NCBI RefSeq assembly: GCF_000159035.1
Contig: NZ_DS999574.1
Location: forward strand, 1,197,431-1,240,885
Direction: 5' to 3'
Length of the DNA: 43,455 nucleotides
Source: Actinomyces urogenitalis DSM 15434
GTDB lineage: Bacteria > Actinomycetota > Actinomycetes > Actinomycetales > Actinomycetaceae
Below are positions 24,295 to 34,012 of this stretch, one piece after another (within the stretch, counting starts at the first letter, position 1; the number at the start of each line of letters is the position of its first letter). The notes beneath the pieces are model-generated. The model made no database searches and was not told the DNA's origin. It saw nothing but the letters and a program-made list of their open reading frames with translations. Made by a program: the position numbers and the translations under genes.

Positions 24295-25311
24295 ATGCGA
24301 TTCGTCGACGTTCCCCACATGGTTCGTTGGATGAGGCAGACCGGGCCGCAGACCTTGCTGGCCGGCATGATCGAAGCGATGGAGAAGGACTTCAGGCGGT
24401 GGGACAGCTTTGAGCTTCGTCCGCGTGTGGCCTCGCACTCCGAGATCGGCGTCATCGAGCTCATGCCCACCAGCGACGGGCAGACCTACGCCTTCAAGTT
24501 CGTCAACGGCCACCCTTCCAACCCCGCTCGGGGATATCAGACGGTCACCGCCTTCGGCGTCCTGGCTGACGTCCACAATGGCTACCCGCGGCTGCTGGCG
24601 GAGATGACTCTGCTCACCGCCCTGCGTACCGCAGCAACCTCTGGGATGGTCACCCGCCTGCTGGCCCGGCAGGACTCGCGCCACCTGGCCCTCATCGGTG
24701 CCGGCTCGCAGTCGGAGTTCCAGGTGCTGGCCAACCGGGCCGTGCGGCCGATCGAGCGGGTGAGCGTCTACGACGTCGACCCGGCGGCCAGCCAGAAGCT
24801 GCGCCGCAACCTCGCCGCCTACGACATCGAGGTCGAGATCGCCGACTCGGCTTCCCAGGCCGTGGCCGGGGCGGACATCATCACCACCTGTACCGCGGAC
24901 AAGCGCAACGCTCAGGTCCTGTCCCGCCACGACATCCGCCCCGGCGTCCACCTCAACGCCATCGGGGGCGACTGCCCGGGCAAGACCGAGCTCGACCCCG
25001 GCATCTTGGACATGGGCCCGGTCTTCACCGAGTACACCCCGCAGACCCGGATCGAGGGGGAGATCCAGGCCAAGCCGGCGCACTACCCGGTCACCGAGCT
25101 GTGGGAGGTGCTGGCAGGCGCTCAGCCAGGGCGCACGAGCGCCGAGCAGGTCACGGTCTACGACGGCGTCGGCTTCGCGGTCGAGGACTTCACGGGCCTG
25201 GTCTTCCTGGAGGACTGCCTCAAGCAGCAGGGAGGAGAGCGCTTCTACGAGGAGATCGACCTCGTCGCCGCGCCCAGCGACCCCAAGGACCTGTTCGGGA
25301 TGCTGAACTGA
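24295..25311 (+). CDS. Ornithine cyclodeaminase family protein
   Basis: This is a member of the ornithine cyclodeaminase/mu-crystallin family, 338 aa. The classical reaction converts ornithine to proline and ammonia with bound NAD+. The substrate-site segment YAFKFVNGHPSNPARGYQTV is followed by the Rossmann loop LIGAGSQSEFQ, the adenine-binding VYDVDP and NAIGGDCPGKTEL, with the catalytic-type Asp in the last block. The ATG at 24295 has AAGGAGT 4 nt upstream. Related enzymes act on alanine, lysine or arginine derivatives, so ornithine is the best but not the only candidate. The divergent proC next door supports a proline role. Confidence 0.88.
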   Translation: MRFVDVPHMVRWMRQTGPQTLLAGMIEAMEKDFRRWDSFELRPRVASHSEIGVIELMPTSDGQTYAFKFVNGHPSNPARGYQTVTAFGVLADVHNGYPRLLAEMTLLTALRTAATSGMVTRLLARQDSRHLALIGAGSQSEFQVLANRAVRPIERVSVYDVDPAASQKLRRNLAAYDIEVEIADSASQAVAGADIITTCTADKRNAQVLSRHDIRPGVHLNAIGGDCPGKTELDPGILDMGPVFTEYTPQTRIEGEIQAKPAHYPVTELWEVLAGAQPGRTSAEQVTVYDGVGFAVEDFTGLVFLEDCLKQQGGERFYEEIDLVAAPSDPKDLFGMLN

Positions 25312-25345
25312 GATACCAGGGACGACGGCGGGGCATGCTGCCCGG

Positions 25346-26851
25346 TCAGCCCAGCACCGCCCATCCGCACGGCGGCAGGACGACGCCGTCGCGCTCGGCG
25401 CGCGGGGCGGGTGCCTGACGGTCCGTGGCCAGGACCGTGTGCGCGCCGCGGGTGGGCAGCCAGGCCTCGTGCTCCTCCAGGGACAAGGCCAGGACCACCG
25501 AGGTCGGTGAGGTGCCGGCATCCTGACCTCCCGGCTCCTTGGCTCTGGGGGCCAGCCTGAGGCTGAGGAGCCGGTTGTCCAGGTGCACGGTGGTGACCTC
25601 GGCGTCATGGAGCCAGGACAGGCGACGGCGCAGCGCGATGAGCTGGCGGTAGAGGTCCTCAACCTCAGCCCCTGGGCGCTGGCCGGTGGGCAGGGCTGGC
25701 TGACGTGACCAGGGCTCGGCCGGCAGCGCAGGGCGCACCGCGTCGTCGCCTCCCAGCCTCTCCTCCTTGACCCCCTCGAGCCCTTCCTCGTCCCCGTAGT
25801 AGATAACGGGCGTGCCAGGCAGCGTCATGAGCAGGGCGACGGCGTGGGCGAGCCGGCGCGCCCCACCGGGACGGCAGCCCAGTGCGCTGGCGATGCGCGT
25901 GGTGTCGTGGTTGCCGAGGAAGGTGACCGGCACGAAGACGGGCAGGAGGTGGGCGTGGCGGCCCAGGCACCAGTCGAGCTCGTAGAAGTTCTCCTCAGCC
26001 AGGCCGTGCCAGACCGCTTGCCACAGCTCGTACTGGGTAACCGAGTCCATGCCGGAGTCCGTGACCACCTGGGCGTAGTCGCCGTGGATCACCTCGCCGA
26101 AGACATACACCTCAGGAAAGCGCGAGCGCAGTCGGGGCAGGACCTGGGTCCAGAAGGCTGGCGGGACGGCGTAGGCAGCGTCCAGCCGCCACCCGTCCAC
26201 CCCAAGAGCGCACCAGTGCTCCATCACCTCGCTGACCATCTCCACCACGTCAGGGCTGGTGTGGTCCAGCTCGGGCAGCCATTCCTGCCCCTCGAAGCGA
26301 GCGTAGTCACTGGGGGCGGCGCCCGGCGCCCAGCTCCCCTCAGGCCAGGAAAGCCGGTACATCCCTGCCTCGGGCGAGCGTGGGCCGCTCTGAGCCAGAC
26401 CGGCGAAGGAAGGGTGCTCGATCCCGGTGTGGTTGAAGACGCCGTCGAGGACCACCCTGATGCCGCGCGCATGGGCCTGGTCGATGAGGACTTTCAGGTC
26501 CTCGTTGGTGCCCAGCCTGGGGTCGACGTGGTAGTAGTCAACCGTGTCGTAGCCGTGGGACATGGAGTGGAAGACCGGCCCGAGCAGCAGGACATTGGCG
26601 CCCAGGGTGATGAGGTGGTCCAGCCAGGGCACGAGCCGCGCCAGGCGGTGCTCATCGGCCACCAACCCGGCCGGCGAGTCAGGGTCCTGCGGGTCTCCAG
26701 GCGGACACAGCGGCTCGGCGCCGACGGCGCCCAGCGGGTAGACGTGCCAGGCGATGGCGTGCCGGACCCAGCCGGGTTCCTGCCTGGAGTGGCCCGGAGC
26801 CGCAGTGGCGGTACCCGGCAGTGCAGATGGCGCGGCGTCGTCGACGTGCAT
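25346..26851 (-). CDS. GH13-family alpha-amylase-like glycosidase
   Basis: This is a cytoplasmic (no signal peptide) glycoside hydrolase of family 13, 501 aa. All four signature regions are present: DGVFNH, GWRLDAAYA with nucleophile D224, FGEVIHGD with acid/base E253, and FLGNHDT with D316. It lacks an N-terminal carbohydrate-binding domain. The closest overall flavour is a neopullulanase or maltodextrin-degrading enzyme (YDTVDYYHVDPRLGTNEDLKVLI). It would act on imported maltodextrin or glycogen fragments. The ATG at 26851 is preceded by TAGCGT plus 6 nt and no ribosome binding site. The promoter interleaves with that of the divergent SDR gene. Confidence 0.9.
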   Translation of the reverse strand: MHVDDAAPSALPGTATAAPGHSRQEPGWVRHAIAWHVYPLGAVGAEPLCPPGDPQDPDSPAGLVADEHRLARLVPWLDHLITLGANVLLLGPVFHSMSHGYDTVDYYHVDPRLGTNEDLKVLIDQAHARGIRVVLDGVFNHTGIEHPSFAGLAQSGPRSPEAGMYRLSWPEGSWAPGAAPSDYARFEGQEWLPELDHTSPDVVEMVSEVMEHWCALGVDGWRLDAAYAVPPAFWTQVLPRLRSRFPEVYVFGEVIHGDYAQVVTDSGMDSVTQYELWQAVWHGLAEENFYELDWCLGRHAHLLPVFVPVTFLGNHDTTRIASALGCRPGGARRLAHAVALLMTLPGTPVIYYGDEEGLEGVKEERLGGDDAVRPALPAEPWSRQPALPTGQRPGAEVEDLYRQLIALRRRLSWLHDAEVTTVHLDNRLLSLRLAPRAKEPGGQDAGTSPTSVVLALSLEEHEAWLPTRGAHTVLATDRQAPAPRAERDGVVLPPCGWAVLG

Positions 26852-26857
26852 GGCCTC

Positions 26858-26892
26858 ACGCTATCGCGCAGGGGCGGCGCGGTGGGGAGAAT
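26858..26892. promoter_or_regulatory. Interleaved divergent leaderless promoters (amylase / SDR)
   Basis: The minus-strand -10 TAGCGT (26863-26858) lies 6 nt before the amylase ATG at 26851. The plus-strand -10 GAGAAT (26887-26892) lies 6 nt before the SDR ATG at 26899. Only 23 bp separate the two hexamers, so the -35 region of each promoter overlaps the -10 region of the other. Confidence 0.5.
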
Positions 26893-26898
26893 GCTCCT

Positions 26899-27663
26899 AT
26901 GACTACCACCTCCACCGCCCCCGTCCGCCGCGCCGTCGTCACCGGAGCCTCCACCGGGATCGGAGCAGCCACCGTCCGTCTCCTGCGCCGTCACGGTTGG
27001 GAGGTGGTCGCCACCGCTCGGCGGGCTGAGCGCCTCCAGGCACTGGCTGACGAGACCGGCTGCGGCTGGGTGGCAGCGGACCTGCAGGAGCCCGACGACG
27101 TCGCTCGCCTGGCACGCGAGGTGCTGGCGGGCGGCCCGGTTGACGCCGTCGTCAACAACGCCGGTGGCGCCCTGGGGACGGACTCGGTGGCTGACGGGAA
27201 GGCAGGGGAGTGGGCCGCGATGTACGAGCGCAACGTGCTCGGCGCGCTCGCGGTGACTCAGGCCTTCCTGCCCGGTCTGCGTGAGCGTGGAGGGGATGTG
27301 CTGTTCCTGACCTCGACCGCTGCCCATGACACCTACCCGGGAGGCGCCGGCTACGTCGCGGCCAAGCACGCCGAGCGCATCATCGCCAACACCCTGCGTC
27401 TGGAGCTGGTGGGGGAGCCGGTGCGCGTCATCGAGGTTGCTCCGGGCATGGTGGCGACCGAGGAGTTCTCCCTTAACCGCTTCCATGGTGACCGGGCCAG
27501 GGCGGAGGCGGTCTATGCCGGTGTCCAGGCGCCGCTGAGTGCCGAGGACGTGGCTGAGTGCGTGGTGTGGACCCTGGAGCGACCGGCCCACGTCAACATT
27601 GACTCCCTCATCGTCCGGCCGCGAGCGCAGGCTTCCAACACCGTCGTCGCGCGGACACTGTGA
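26899..27663 (+). CDS. Short-chain dehydrogenase/reductase (SDR)
   Basis: This is a classical SDR, 254 aa, with the NAD(P)-binding motif TGASTGIG (residues 15-22), NNAG, the active-site Ser in LTSTAAHD and YVAAKH (Tyr-x-x-x-Lys). The Arg residues after the glycine loop (TARRAERL) suggest NADP preference. It resembles the YdfG-like group that oxidises serine, 3-hydroxy acids or related small alcohols, but the substrate is not certain. I chose the ATG at 26899 because GAGAAT ends 6 nt upstream. The longer frame begins inside the divergent amylase gene. It appears to be a monocistronic unit. Confidence 0.9.
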   Translation: MTTTSTAPVRRAVVTGASTGIGAATVRLLRRHGWEVVATARRAERLQALADETGCGWVAADLQEPDDVARLAREVLAGGPVDAVVNNAGGALGTDSVADGKAGEWAAMYERNVLGALAVTQAFLPGLRERGGDVLFLTSTAAHDTYPGGAGYVAAKHAERIIANTLRLELVGEPVRVIEVAPGMVATEEFSLNRFHGDRARAEAVYAGVQAPLSAEDVAECVVWTLERPAHVNIDSLIVRPRAQASNTVVARTL

Positions 27664-27727
27664 GCCCATCAGGGTCACAGAAAGGTCATAAGAACTAGTC
27701 AGAAGGCAATGAGGGGACGCTCGTAGT

Positions 27728-27770
27728 CTCGGGGGTAACTCCACAGGAGTGGAGGGGATCCCGAGAGGAG
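27728..27770 (+). promoter_or_regulatory. Leader hairpin reaching into the ribosome binding site
   Basis: CTCGGG (27728-27733) pairs with CCCGAG (27760-27765), and CTCCAC (27739-27744) pairs with GTGGAG (27749-27754), around the loop AGGA. The outer arm ends inside the ribosome binding site GAGGAG (27765-27770) of the next gene, so the fold could hinder translation. Confidence 0.45.
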
Positions 27771-27774
27771 ACTC

Positions 27775-28440
27775 ATGAGCGGCCACGACGAGCCCACCGG
27801 CAGCCTTCCGGCGCACGATGACGCATCCCCGCAAGGCAGTGCTGTCCAGCATCAGCAGGTGACGGCCATGCTGCCCACGGCTGGGGAACCGAAGCAGCCC
27901 GAGGGTGGCGAGCAGGCGCCGACGCTGCAGCGCGATGGCGCGTCCTCCCACCTCACCCCTGCTCAGCCTGTGGCTGGCGCCGATGGCCTGCTCGGTCTGG
28001 TGGCCGCTGAGGCGGCGGCTGCTCGGAAACCGTGGTACCGCCGTCTGTCGGTGCGCGTGGCCGCCAGCGTCGCGGTGGTTGCAGCCTCCTTCGGACTGGG
28101 CTGGGGTACCCATGCCCTGGTGGGCTCTGACGGGGCGCCGGAGCAGGGCTCGTTTGCCGGACCGGGTGGCCAGGGCGGACCTGGTGGCGGCGGCCAGGGT
28201 GGCCCTGGTGGCATGGGCGGCCAGGGGCCCGGAGCCTCGGGGCAGCAGGGGCAGGACGGATCTGGACAGGCAGGGCGGACCACGCCTGACTCGGGCTCGC
28301 AGGGCTCTGACTCGCAGGACTCGGGCGATGAGGGTGGATCATCAGGTGGCAGCGGAGTCCTTCAGGATGAGGGCTTTGGCTCCACCTCCGACTCTGCGGC
28401 CGGGACCGGGATCGTGGGGACCGGCCAGGACGTTGTCTGA
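27775..28440 (+). CDS. Glycine-rich single-pass membrane protein of unknown function
   Basis: I do not recognise the family. The 221-residue protein has a polar N-terminal region of about 80 residues, a basic patch (RKPWYRRLSVR) and one transmembrane helix at about 95-115 (VAASVAVVAASFGLGWGTHAL). The outer C-terminal half is low-complexity: repeated GGxGGPGG, then GQQGQDGSGQ, then Ser/Asp/Gly repeats. By the positive-inside rule the N-terminus is cytoplasmic and the glycine-rich tail is outside. Proteins of this shape can be cell-wall-spanning anchors or remnants of anti-sigma-like membrane proteins, but nothing here decides it. The ATG at 27775 has GAGGAG 4 nt upstream. The gene is followed at 117 bp by a broken trehalose locus. 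Confidence 0.75.
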   Translation: MSGHDEPTGSLPAHDDASPQGSAVQHQQVTAMLPTAGEPKQPEGGEQAPTLQRDGASSHLTPAQPVAGADGLLGLVAAEAAAARKPWYRRLSVRVAASVAVVAASFGLGWGTHALVGSDGAPEQGSFAGPGGQGGPGGGGQGGPGGMGGQGPGASGQQGQDGSGQAGRTTPDSGSQGSDSQDSGDEGGSSGGSGVLQDEGFGSTSDSAAGTGIVGTGQDVV

Positions 28441-28556
28441 GTCAGCCTGATCCTGCCTACGCCTACCTGAGCCGAGCTGGCGGGGCTTGCGCAACCGTCG
28501 TCAACGGTGCGTACTCAATCACACGCTGAGTCCAGATTGCGTAAGTGAGGAGTGGC

Positions 28557-30233
28557 ATGAGAGCCCAGCACGGCTTCCACGACGCCGTCGTCTACCAGGT
28601 CTACCCCAAGTCCTACCGGGACACCGACGGCGACGGCGTCGGGGACCTGCGAGGGGTGATCGAGAAGGTCCCCTATATCGCCTCCCTCGGGGTGGACTAC
28701 GTCTGGCTCAACTCCTTCTACCCCTCACCGGGGCGGGACAACGGCTATGACATCGCCGACTACCGGGCCATCGACCCGGCCATGGGTGCGATGGAGGACT
28801 TTGACGCTCTGACCCAGGCGCTGGCGGCGCACGGCATCAGCCCTATGCTCGACATGGTCCTCAACCACGTCTCCACCCAGCACGCCTGGTTCCAGGCCGC
28901 GCTTGCAGGCCACCAGCGCTACCGCGACTACTTCTACATCCGTCCCGCCAAGGCTGACGGCTCGCTGCCCACTAACTGGGTGAGCAAGTTCGGTGGACCG
29001 GCACGGGCTCCCTTCGGGCCGGTGGATCAGGACGGGCGTCCGATGTCCGGGGAGTACGGTTTCTCCAGCCTCATCGGTGTCATCACCGGCTCCATGATCC
29101 CGGTCATCGGCGTCTTGGCGGCCTCCGGCATCCTCAAGGGCATCCTGGCCCTGCTCACCCAGCTCGACGTGGTGGACTCCGGGACCCCGACCTACACCTT
29201 CATCGACGCCATGAGCTCGTCGATGTTCTACTTCCTGCCCATCATCATCGGCTTCACCGCGGCCCGCCGCCTGGGGGCGGACCCCATCATCGTGGCGATC
29301 ATCGGTGGGGTGCTGACCTATCCCAGCGTCGTGGCCATGTCCAACCCGGCCACCGAGGGCCACACCGTCACCGCTCAGATCGGACGTACCGTCTTCAACT
29401 CTGACTTCTTCGGCCTGCCCGTGGCGCTGCCGGAGGGCAACGCCTACGCCTACTCCATCTTCCCGATCATCGTGGCAGCCTGGCTGGCCTCGCGCATCGA
29501 GCCCTGGCTGAAGAAGGTCATCCCCGCCGTCGTGCGATCGATCTTTGCCCCGCTGCTGGAGATCTTCATCGTCTCCGCCCTCGTGCTCGTGGTCTTCGGC
29601 CCGATCGTCATGACGATCTCGGGAGCCATCGCCTCTGGCATGACCTGGGTGCTCTCCCTGTCCTAGCCAGTGGCGGGCTTCGTCATCGGTGGCCTGTACC
29701 AGTGCCTGGTCATCTTCGGCCTGCACTGGGCCGTCATCCCTATCATCTCCCAGCAGATCGCAGACCCGGGATACTCGCCGCTCAACGCCATCGTCTCGGT
29801 GTCCATGATCGCCCAGGGCGGTGGGGCGCTGGCGATCTGGATCAATGCCAAGAACGTACGGGTCAAGCGCCTGGCAGGACCTGCCACGATCTCGGCGATG
29901 TGCGGGGTGACCGAGCCGGCCATGTACGGCCTCAACCTCAAGTACGGCCGGGTCTTCATCACCGCCTCGATCGGTGAAGCCGTGGGCGGCCTGCTCACTG
30001 GGCTCTTCGACGTCAACATGTGGGGCTTCATCGGCGCCTTCGTCGGCTTCCCCTCCTTCGTCAACCCCGAGGGGCTTAACTCCTCCTTCACCGGCTTCTG
30101 GATCGCCTCGGTGGTCACTCTGGTCGTGTCCTTCGTGTGCACGTACTTCTTCGGTTTCAAGGAATCGGACTTCGAGACGGAGAAGAAGGTGGAGAAGGTA
30201 CGCCTGGGTAACCGCGAGCCCGTGGCGCGCTAG
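28557..30233 (+). pseudogene. Chimeric remnant: trehalose-6-phosphate hydrolase N-terminus joined to PTS EIIC
   Basis: Residues 1-155 match the start of a TreC-like GH13 enzyme (VVYQVYPKSYRDTDGDGVGDL, NGYDIADY, LDMVLNHVS, NWVSKFGGPA). The frame then runs straight into a PTS glucose-type EIIC domain (FSSLIGVITGSMIPVIGVLA and following), which suits a trehalose permease. The GH13 nucleophile and acid/base, and the EIIB domain with its phosphorylated Cys, are missing. A TAG at 29664-29666 then interrupts the EIIC. The same frame continues to 30233 with good EIIC sequence (GGLYQCLVIFGLHW, VTEPAMYG). The start has GAGGAG at 28547-28552. An internal deletion followed by a nonsense mutation explains it best. 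A genome assembly error at the junction is an alternative. Confidence 0.85.
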
Positions 30234-30299
30234 GGCAGTGTGGCGAGGTTGACGCTCCTGGTGTGCCGCCCAGGCTGGTGCCTGCCAGGCCCGCCCGGA

Positions 30300-30305
30300 T
30301 ACACT
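30300..30305 (+). promoter_or_regulatory. Possible -10 element of the ileS leader
   Basis: TACACT lies 67 nt past the remnant EIIC gene and just before the T-box leader. The -35 region is weak. Transcription would begin near 30312. Confidence 0.35.
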
Positions 30306-30584
30306 CGGCGCCAATCAGGCACTGACCCGGCCGCAGCCTCACGGCCTGCGGGTATCACCGGCGAGCCTCCCGGAAGAACGGGCCGACGACGTCGCGCACG
30401 CGCCGCCGTCAGCCTCACTAGACCCGGGCGGGTGAGGCCCGTACAGCCTCCCAAGGAGCGGTCGCGCCTCGTGCGCGGCAAGCGAGGTGGTACCGCGGTA
30501 CCGCCCGCCCTCGGCCTGCCAGGGCACGAGGGAGGTGCGGCGTCGTCCTCGTGAGACACGGTTGTTCACGAGCACGACGCGAGG
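30306..30584 (+). promoter_or_regulatory. T-box riboswitch controlling ileS
   Basis: The gene-free 357 bp before ileS holds the T-box sequence GGTGGTACCGCGG at 30486-30498. Its TGGT (30488-30491) would pair with the ACCA end of uncharged tRNA-Ile, which has discriminator A. Upstream are blocks typical of actinobacterial ileS leaders (TATCACCGGCGAGCC at 30353-30367, then GGAAGAACG and TAGACCCGGGCGGGT). Candidate Ile specifier codons are ATC at 30314-30316 and at 30354-30356, and I cannot decide between them. CGAGG (30483-30487) with CCTCG (30509-30513) would form the base of the antisequestrator. A hairpin (30541-30554 with 30566-30579) ends directly before the ribosome binding site GAGG (30581-30584). 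There is no U-tract, so control is probably translational. Confidence 0.85.
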
Positions 30585-30590
30585 CACCCC

Positions 30591-33500
30591 ATGGCTGACG
30601 CCCAGGCCACCACCCACACCGGCCAGTCCTTCCACCCGGCCGCCTACCCCCTGCACCGCGACGGGGCCGGCGTGTCCCCCTCGCCCTCCTTCCCGCAGAT
30701 GGAGGAGGAGGTCCTGGCCTACTGGAAGCAGGACGGCACCTTCAAGGAGTCGGTTGACTTCCGTCCCGCCTACGACGACAACGGCCACTCCAACGAGTTT
30801 GTCTTCTACGACGGCCCGCCCTTCGCCAACGGCCTGCCCCACTACGGTCACCTGCTGACCGGCTACGTCAAGGACGCCGTCGGCCGTTTCCAGACCCAGA
30901 TGGGCAAGCGCGTGGAGCGCCGCTTCGGCTGGGACACCCACGGCCTGCCCGCCGAGCTGGAGGCCCAGCGCGAGCTCGGCATCGACGACGTCTCCGAGAT
31001 CACCCGCCCCGGCGGCATCGGCATCAAGGCCTTCAACGAGGCCTGCCGCTCCTCGGTGCTGCGCTACACCCATGAGTGGGAGGGCTACGTCACCCGCCAG
31101 GCGCGCTGGGTCGACTTCGACAACGACTACAAGACGCTCAACCCCGACTACATGGAGTCGGTCATCTGGGCCTTCAAGACCCTGTATGACAAGGGCCTGG
31201 CCTACCAGGGCTACCGCGTCCTGCCCTACTGCTGGCACGACCGCACGCCGCTGAGCAACCACGAGCTCAAGATGGATGACGACGTCTACCAGGACCGTCA
31301 GGACAACACGGTCACGGTGGGCCTGCGCCTGGAGGAGCCGCTGCGTGAGGGCGCCACCACCCCCGAGCTGGCCCTGATCTGGACGACGACGCCGTGGACC
31401 CTGCCCTCCAACGAGGCCGTGGCCGCTGGCCCCGACATCGACTACGTCATCGTCCACGTTCCCGAGGACCTCGACTCCCCGGTTGCCGGAGCGGACGTGG
31501 TCCTCGGCGAGGCTCGCCTGGGCGCCTACGCCAAGGAGCTGGGCGAGGAGCCCGAGATCCTCGCACGCCTGAAGGGCAGGGAGCTGGTGGGGCGGCGCTA
31601 CCACCCGATCTTCGACTACTACGACGACGCCGGGCACCGTGCCGAGGGCGCGGCCCCCGGCCCCAAGGGCTGGACCATCATCTCCGGCGACTACGTCACC
31701 ACCGAGGACGGTACCGGCCTGGTCCACATCGCTCCGGCTTTCGGTGAGGATGACATGTTCGTGTGCCAGGAGGCCGGGATCGCTCCCGTCCTGCCGGTGG
31801 ACGACGGCGGCTGCTTCACCTCCGAGGTCCATGACTACCAGGGCCTGCAGGTCTTCGAGGCCAACAAGCCGATCACGGTGGACCTGCGTGACGCCTCGGG
31901 CCCCATGGCCCGGCGTGAGGAGGCCAAGCGTGCCGTCCTGGTCCAGCAGAAGAGCTACGTCCACAGCTACCCGCACTGCTGGCGCTGCCGTAAGCCGCTG
32001 ATCTATAAGGCCGTGTCCTCCTGGTTCGTGGCCGTGACCAAGTTCCGTGACCGTATGATCGAGCTCAACCAGCAGATCACCTGGACCCCGTCCCACATCA
32101 AGGACGGTATCTTCGGCAACTGGCTGGCGGGTGCGCGCGACTGGTCGATCTCGCGCAACCGGTTCTGGGGCGCCCCGATCCCCGTGTGGGAGTCCGACGA
32201 CCCGGCCTACCCGCGGCGCGACGTCTACGGCTCCTTCGCTGAGCTCGAGCGCGACTTCGGCGTCAAGGTCACCGACCTGCACCGCCCCGCCATCGACGAG
32301 CTGGTGCGTCCCAACCCGGACGACCCGACCGGCAAGTCGATGATGCGCCGTATCCCCGACGTCATGGACTGCTGGTTCGAGTCCGGCTCGATGCCCTACG
32401 CCCAGGTGCATTACCCCTTCGAGAACGTCGAGTGGTTCGAGTCCCACAACCCCGGGGACTTCATCGTGGAGTACATCGGCCAGACCCGCGGCTGGTTCTA
32501 CCTCCTCCACGTGCTGGCTACCGCCTTGTTCGACCGTCCTGCCTTCACCTCCGTGGTCTCCCACGGCATCCTGCTGGGTGAGGACGGGCAGAAGATGAGC
32601 AAGTCCCTGCGCAACTACCCGGACGTCAACATGGTCTTCGACCGCGACGGTGCCGACGCGATGCGCTGGTTCCTGCTGTCCAGTCCGGTGGTGCGCGGAG
32701 GCAACCTCTCCGTGACGGACCAGGCCATCCGTGACACCGTGCGTCAGGTTCTCCTGCCGCTGTGGAACACCTGGTACTTCTTCACCCTCTACGCCGGCAA
32801 GGTCAATGGCGGCCAGGGGTACGTCAGTGACGGCCTGGACCTGACGGACCCCTCCCTGTTTGGCCCGCGCGGAAGCCTGGCGGTCATGGACCGCTACGTC
32901 CTGGCCCGCGTCAAGGACCTGGCGGACACGGTGCGCACCCAGATGAGCGCCTACGACGTCACCGGTGCCACCGCCAGCGTGCGTGAGTTCATCGACGTGC
33001 TGACCAACTGGTACCTGCGCACCTCCCGCTCGCGCTTCTCCGACGCCGAGGAGCAGGTGTGGCGCCCGGCCTTCGACACTCTGGCCACCGTGCTGCGGGT
33101 GCTCACCGAGGTCATGGCGCCGCTGGCTCCGCTGGTGAGCGAGGAGATCTGGCGTGGACTGACCGGCGGGCGCTCGGTGCACCTGACCGACTGGCCCGTC
33201 CTGCCCGCCCACGTGGCCGACCAGGCGCTGGTCACTGCCATGGACGAGGCCCGTGACGCGGTCTCGGCGGCGCTGAGCCTGCGCAAGGCGGAGAAGCTGC
33301 GCGTGCGTCAGCCGCTGCGCACGCTGACCATCGCCACCTCGGACCCGGCGGGTCTGGCTCCCTTCCGCTCGCTGATCGCCGAGGAGGTCAACGTCAAGGA
33401 GGTGCGCATCCTGGACGCGGCCGACGCCGGCTACCACGTGGAGCAGGTGCTCACCCTCAACCCGCGTGCCTTCGCCCCTGAGGTCCGCAAGCTCACCTCT

Positions 33501-33953
33501 AAGCTCTTCGCCGCCGTCAAGGCAGGGGAGTGGACGCTGACCGAGGACGGGGACGTGCGTTTTGACGCCGTCGTCCTGGACAGCGCCGCGGTGGTGCTGG
33601 AGGCCGAGGACTCAGCCTTCACCCTGACCAACCGGATCGACGTCGAGGACGAGTCCCTGTCTGCCACGATGCTGGCCTCGGGCGCCTTCATCGTGCTCGA
33701 CACCGCCCTGGACGAGCAGCTGGAGGCCGAGGGCTGGGCGCGTGACCTCATCCGCCTGGTCCAGGACGAGCGCAAGGCCGCCGACCTGGAGATCGGCGCT
33801 CCGGCCCGCCTGACCCTCACGGTCCCGGCGGACAAGGACGCCTGGACAGGAGCCCACCTCGACCTCATCAAGGCTGAGACCAGCTGCGTGGCGATCGACC
33901 TCGTCACCGGCCCGGAGGGCAGCCAGCCCAGCGCCGAGGTCGCCACGGCCTGA
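30591..33953 (+). CDS. ileS: Isoleucine--tRNA ligase
   Basis: This is a class I synthetase that charges tRNA-Ile and edits valine, 1120 aa, the long type 2 form. The HIGH motif is HYGH (84-87) in [16 protein letters not shown], and KMSKS is at 668-672. The CP1 editing domain carries [17 protein letters not shown]. The C-terminal anticodon-binding region and its type-2 extension follow. [11 protein letters not shown] gives a partial zinc-binding pattern. The ATG at 30591 follows GAGG at 30581-30584. Expression is expected to rise when tRNA-Ile is uncharged, through the T-box leader. The 1032-residue frame on the opposite strand is a shadow. Confidence 0.97.
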   Translation: MADAQATTHTGQSFHPAAYPLHRDGAGVSPSPSFPQMEEEVLAYWKQDGTFKESVDFRPAYDDNGHSNEFVFYDGPPFANGLPHYGHLLTGYVKDAVGRFQTQMGKRVERRFGWDTHGLPAELEAQRELGIDDVSEITRPGGIGIKAFNEACRSSVLRYTHEWEGYVTRQARWVDFDNDYKTLNPDYMESVIWAFKTLYDKGLAYQGYRVLPYCWHDRTPLSNHELKMDDDVYQDRQDNTVTVGLRLEEPLREGATTPELALIWTTTPWTLPSNEAVAAGPDIDYVIVHVPEDLDSPVAGADVVLGEARLGAYAKELGEEPEILARLKGRELVGRRYHPIFDYYDDAGHRAEGAAPGPKGWTIISGDYVTTEDGTGLVHIAPAFGEDDMFVCQEAGIAPVLPVDDGGCFTSEVHDYQGLQVFEANKPITVDLRDASGPMARREEAKRAVLVQQKSYVHSYPHCWRCRKPLIYKAVSSWFVAVTKFRDRMIELNQQITWTPSHIKDGIFGNWLAGARDWSISRNRFWGAPIPVWESDDPAYPRRDVYGSFAELERDFGVKVTDLHRPAIDELVRPNPDDPTGKSMMRRIPDVMDCWFESGSMPYAQVHYPFENVEWFESHNPGDFIVEYIGQTRGWFYLLHVLATALFDRPAFTSVVSHGILLGEDGQKMSKSLRNYPDVNMVFDRDGADAMRWFLLSSPVVRGGNLSVTDQAIRDTVRQVLLPLWNTWYFFTLYAGKVNGGQGYVSDGLDLTDPSLFGPRGSLAVMDRYVLARVKDLADTVRTQMSAYDVTGATASVREFIDVLTNWYLRTSRSRFSDAEEQVWRPAFDTLATVLRVLTEVMAPLAPLVSEEIWRGLTGGRSVHLTDWPVLPAHVADQALVTAMDEARDAVSAALSLRKAEKLRVRQPLRTLTIATSDPAGLAPFRSLIAEEVNVKEVRILDAADAGYHVEQVLTLNPRAFAPEVRKLTSKLFAAVKAGEWTLTEDGDVRFDAVVLDSAAVVLEAEDSAFTLTNRIDVEDESLSATMLASGAFIVLDTALDEQLEAEGWARDLIRLVQDERKAADLEIGAPARLTLTVPADKDAWTGAHLDLIKAETSCVAIDLVTGPEGSQPSAEVATA

Positions 33954-33967
33954 GACCTGCTGAGCGC

Positions 33968-34008
33968 GACGGCGCCGCCACCCCCTGTGTGAAGGTGGCG
34001 GCGCCGTC
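33968..34008. terminator. Terminator between ileS and the HAD gene
   Basis: A perfect 15-bp GC stem (33968-33982 with 33994-34008) has an 11-nt loop and lies between convergent genes. A run of ten G follows at 34013-34022. Confidence 0.8.
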
Positions 34009-34012
34009 TCGT

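Noticed and set aside
25312-25350. Terminator between ornithine cyclodeaminase and the amylase gene
   Set aside because: Only a short imperfect repeat (GGGCA/TGCCC with a 3-nt loop) is present, too weak to call.
29664-29666. TAG read as programmed read-through or a recoded codon within EIIC
   Set aside because: The protein is already truncated at the TreC side and lacks EIIB, so simple decay is the more economical explanation.
30339-33437. Open frame of 1032 codons opposite ileS and its leader
   Set aside because: It is again a GC-bias shadow of a certain gene. Its composition (Val, Gly, Asp, His-rich) has no family features.
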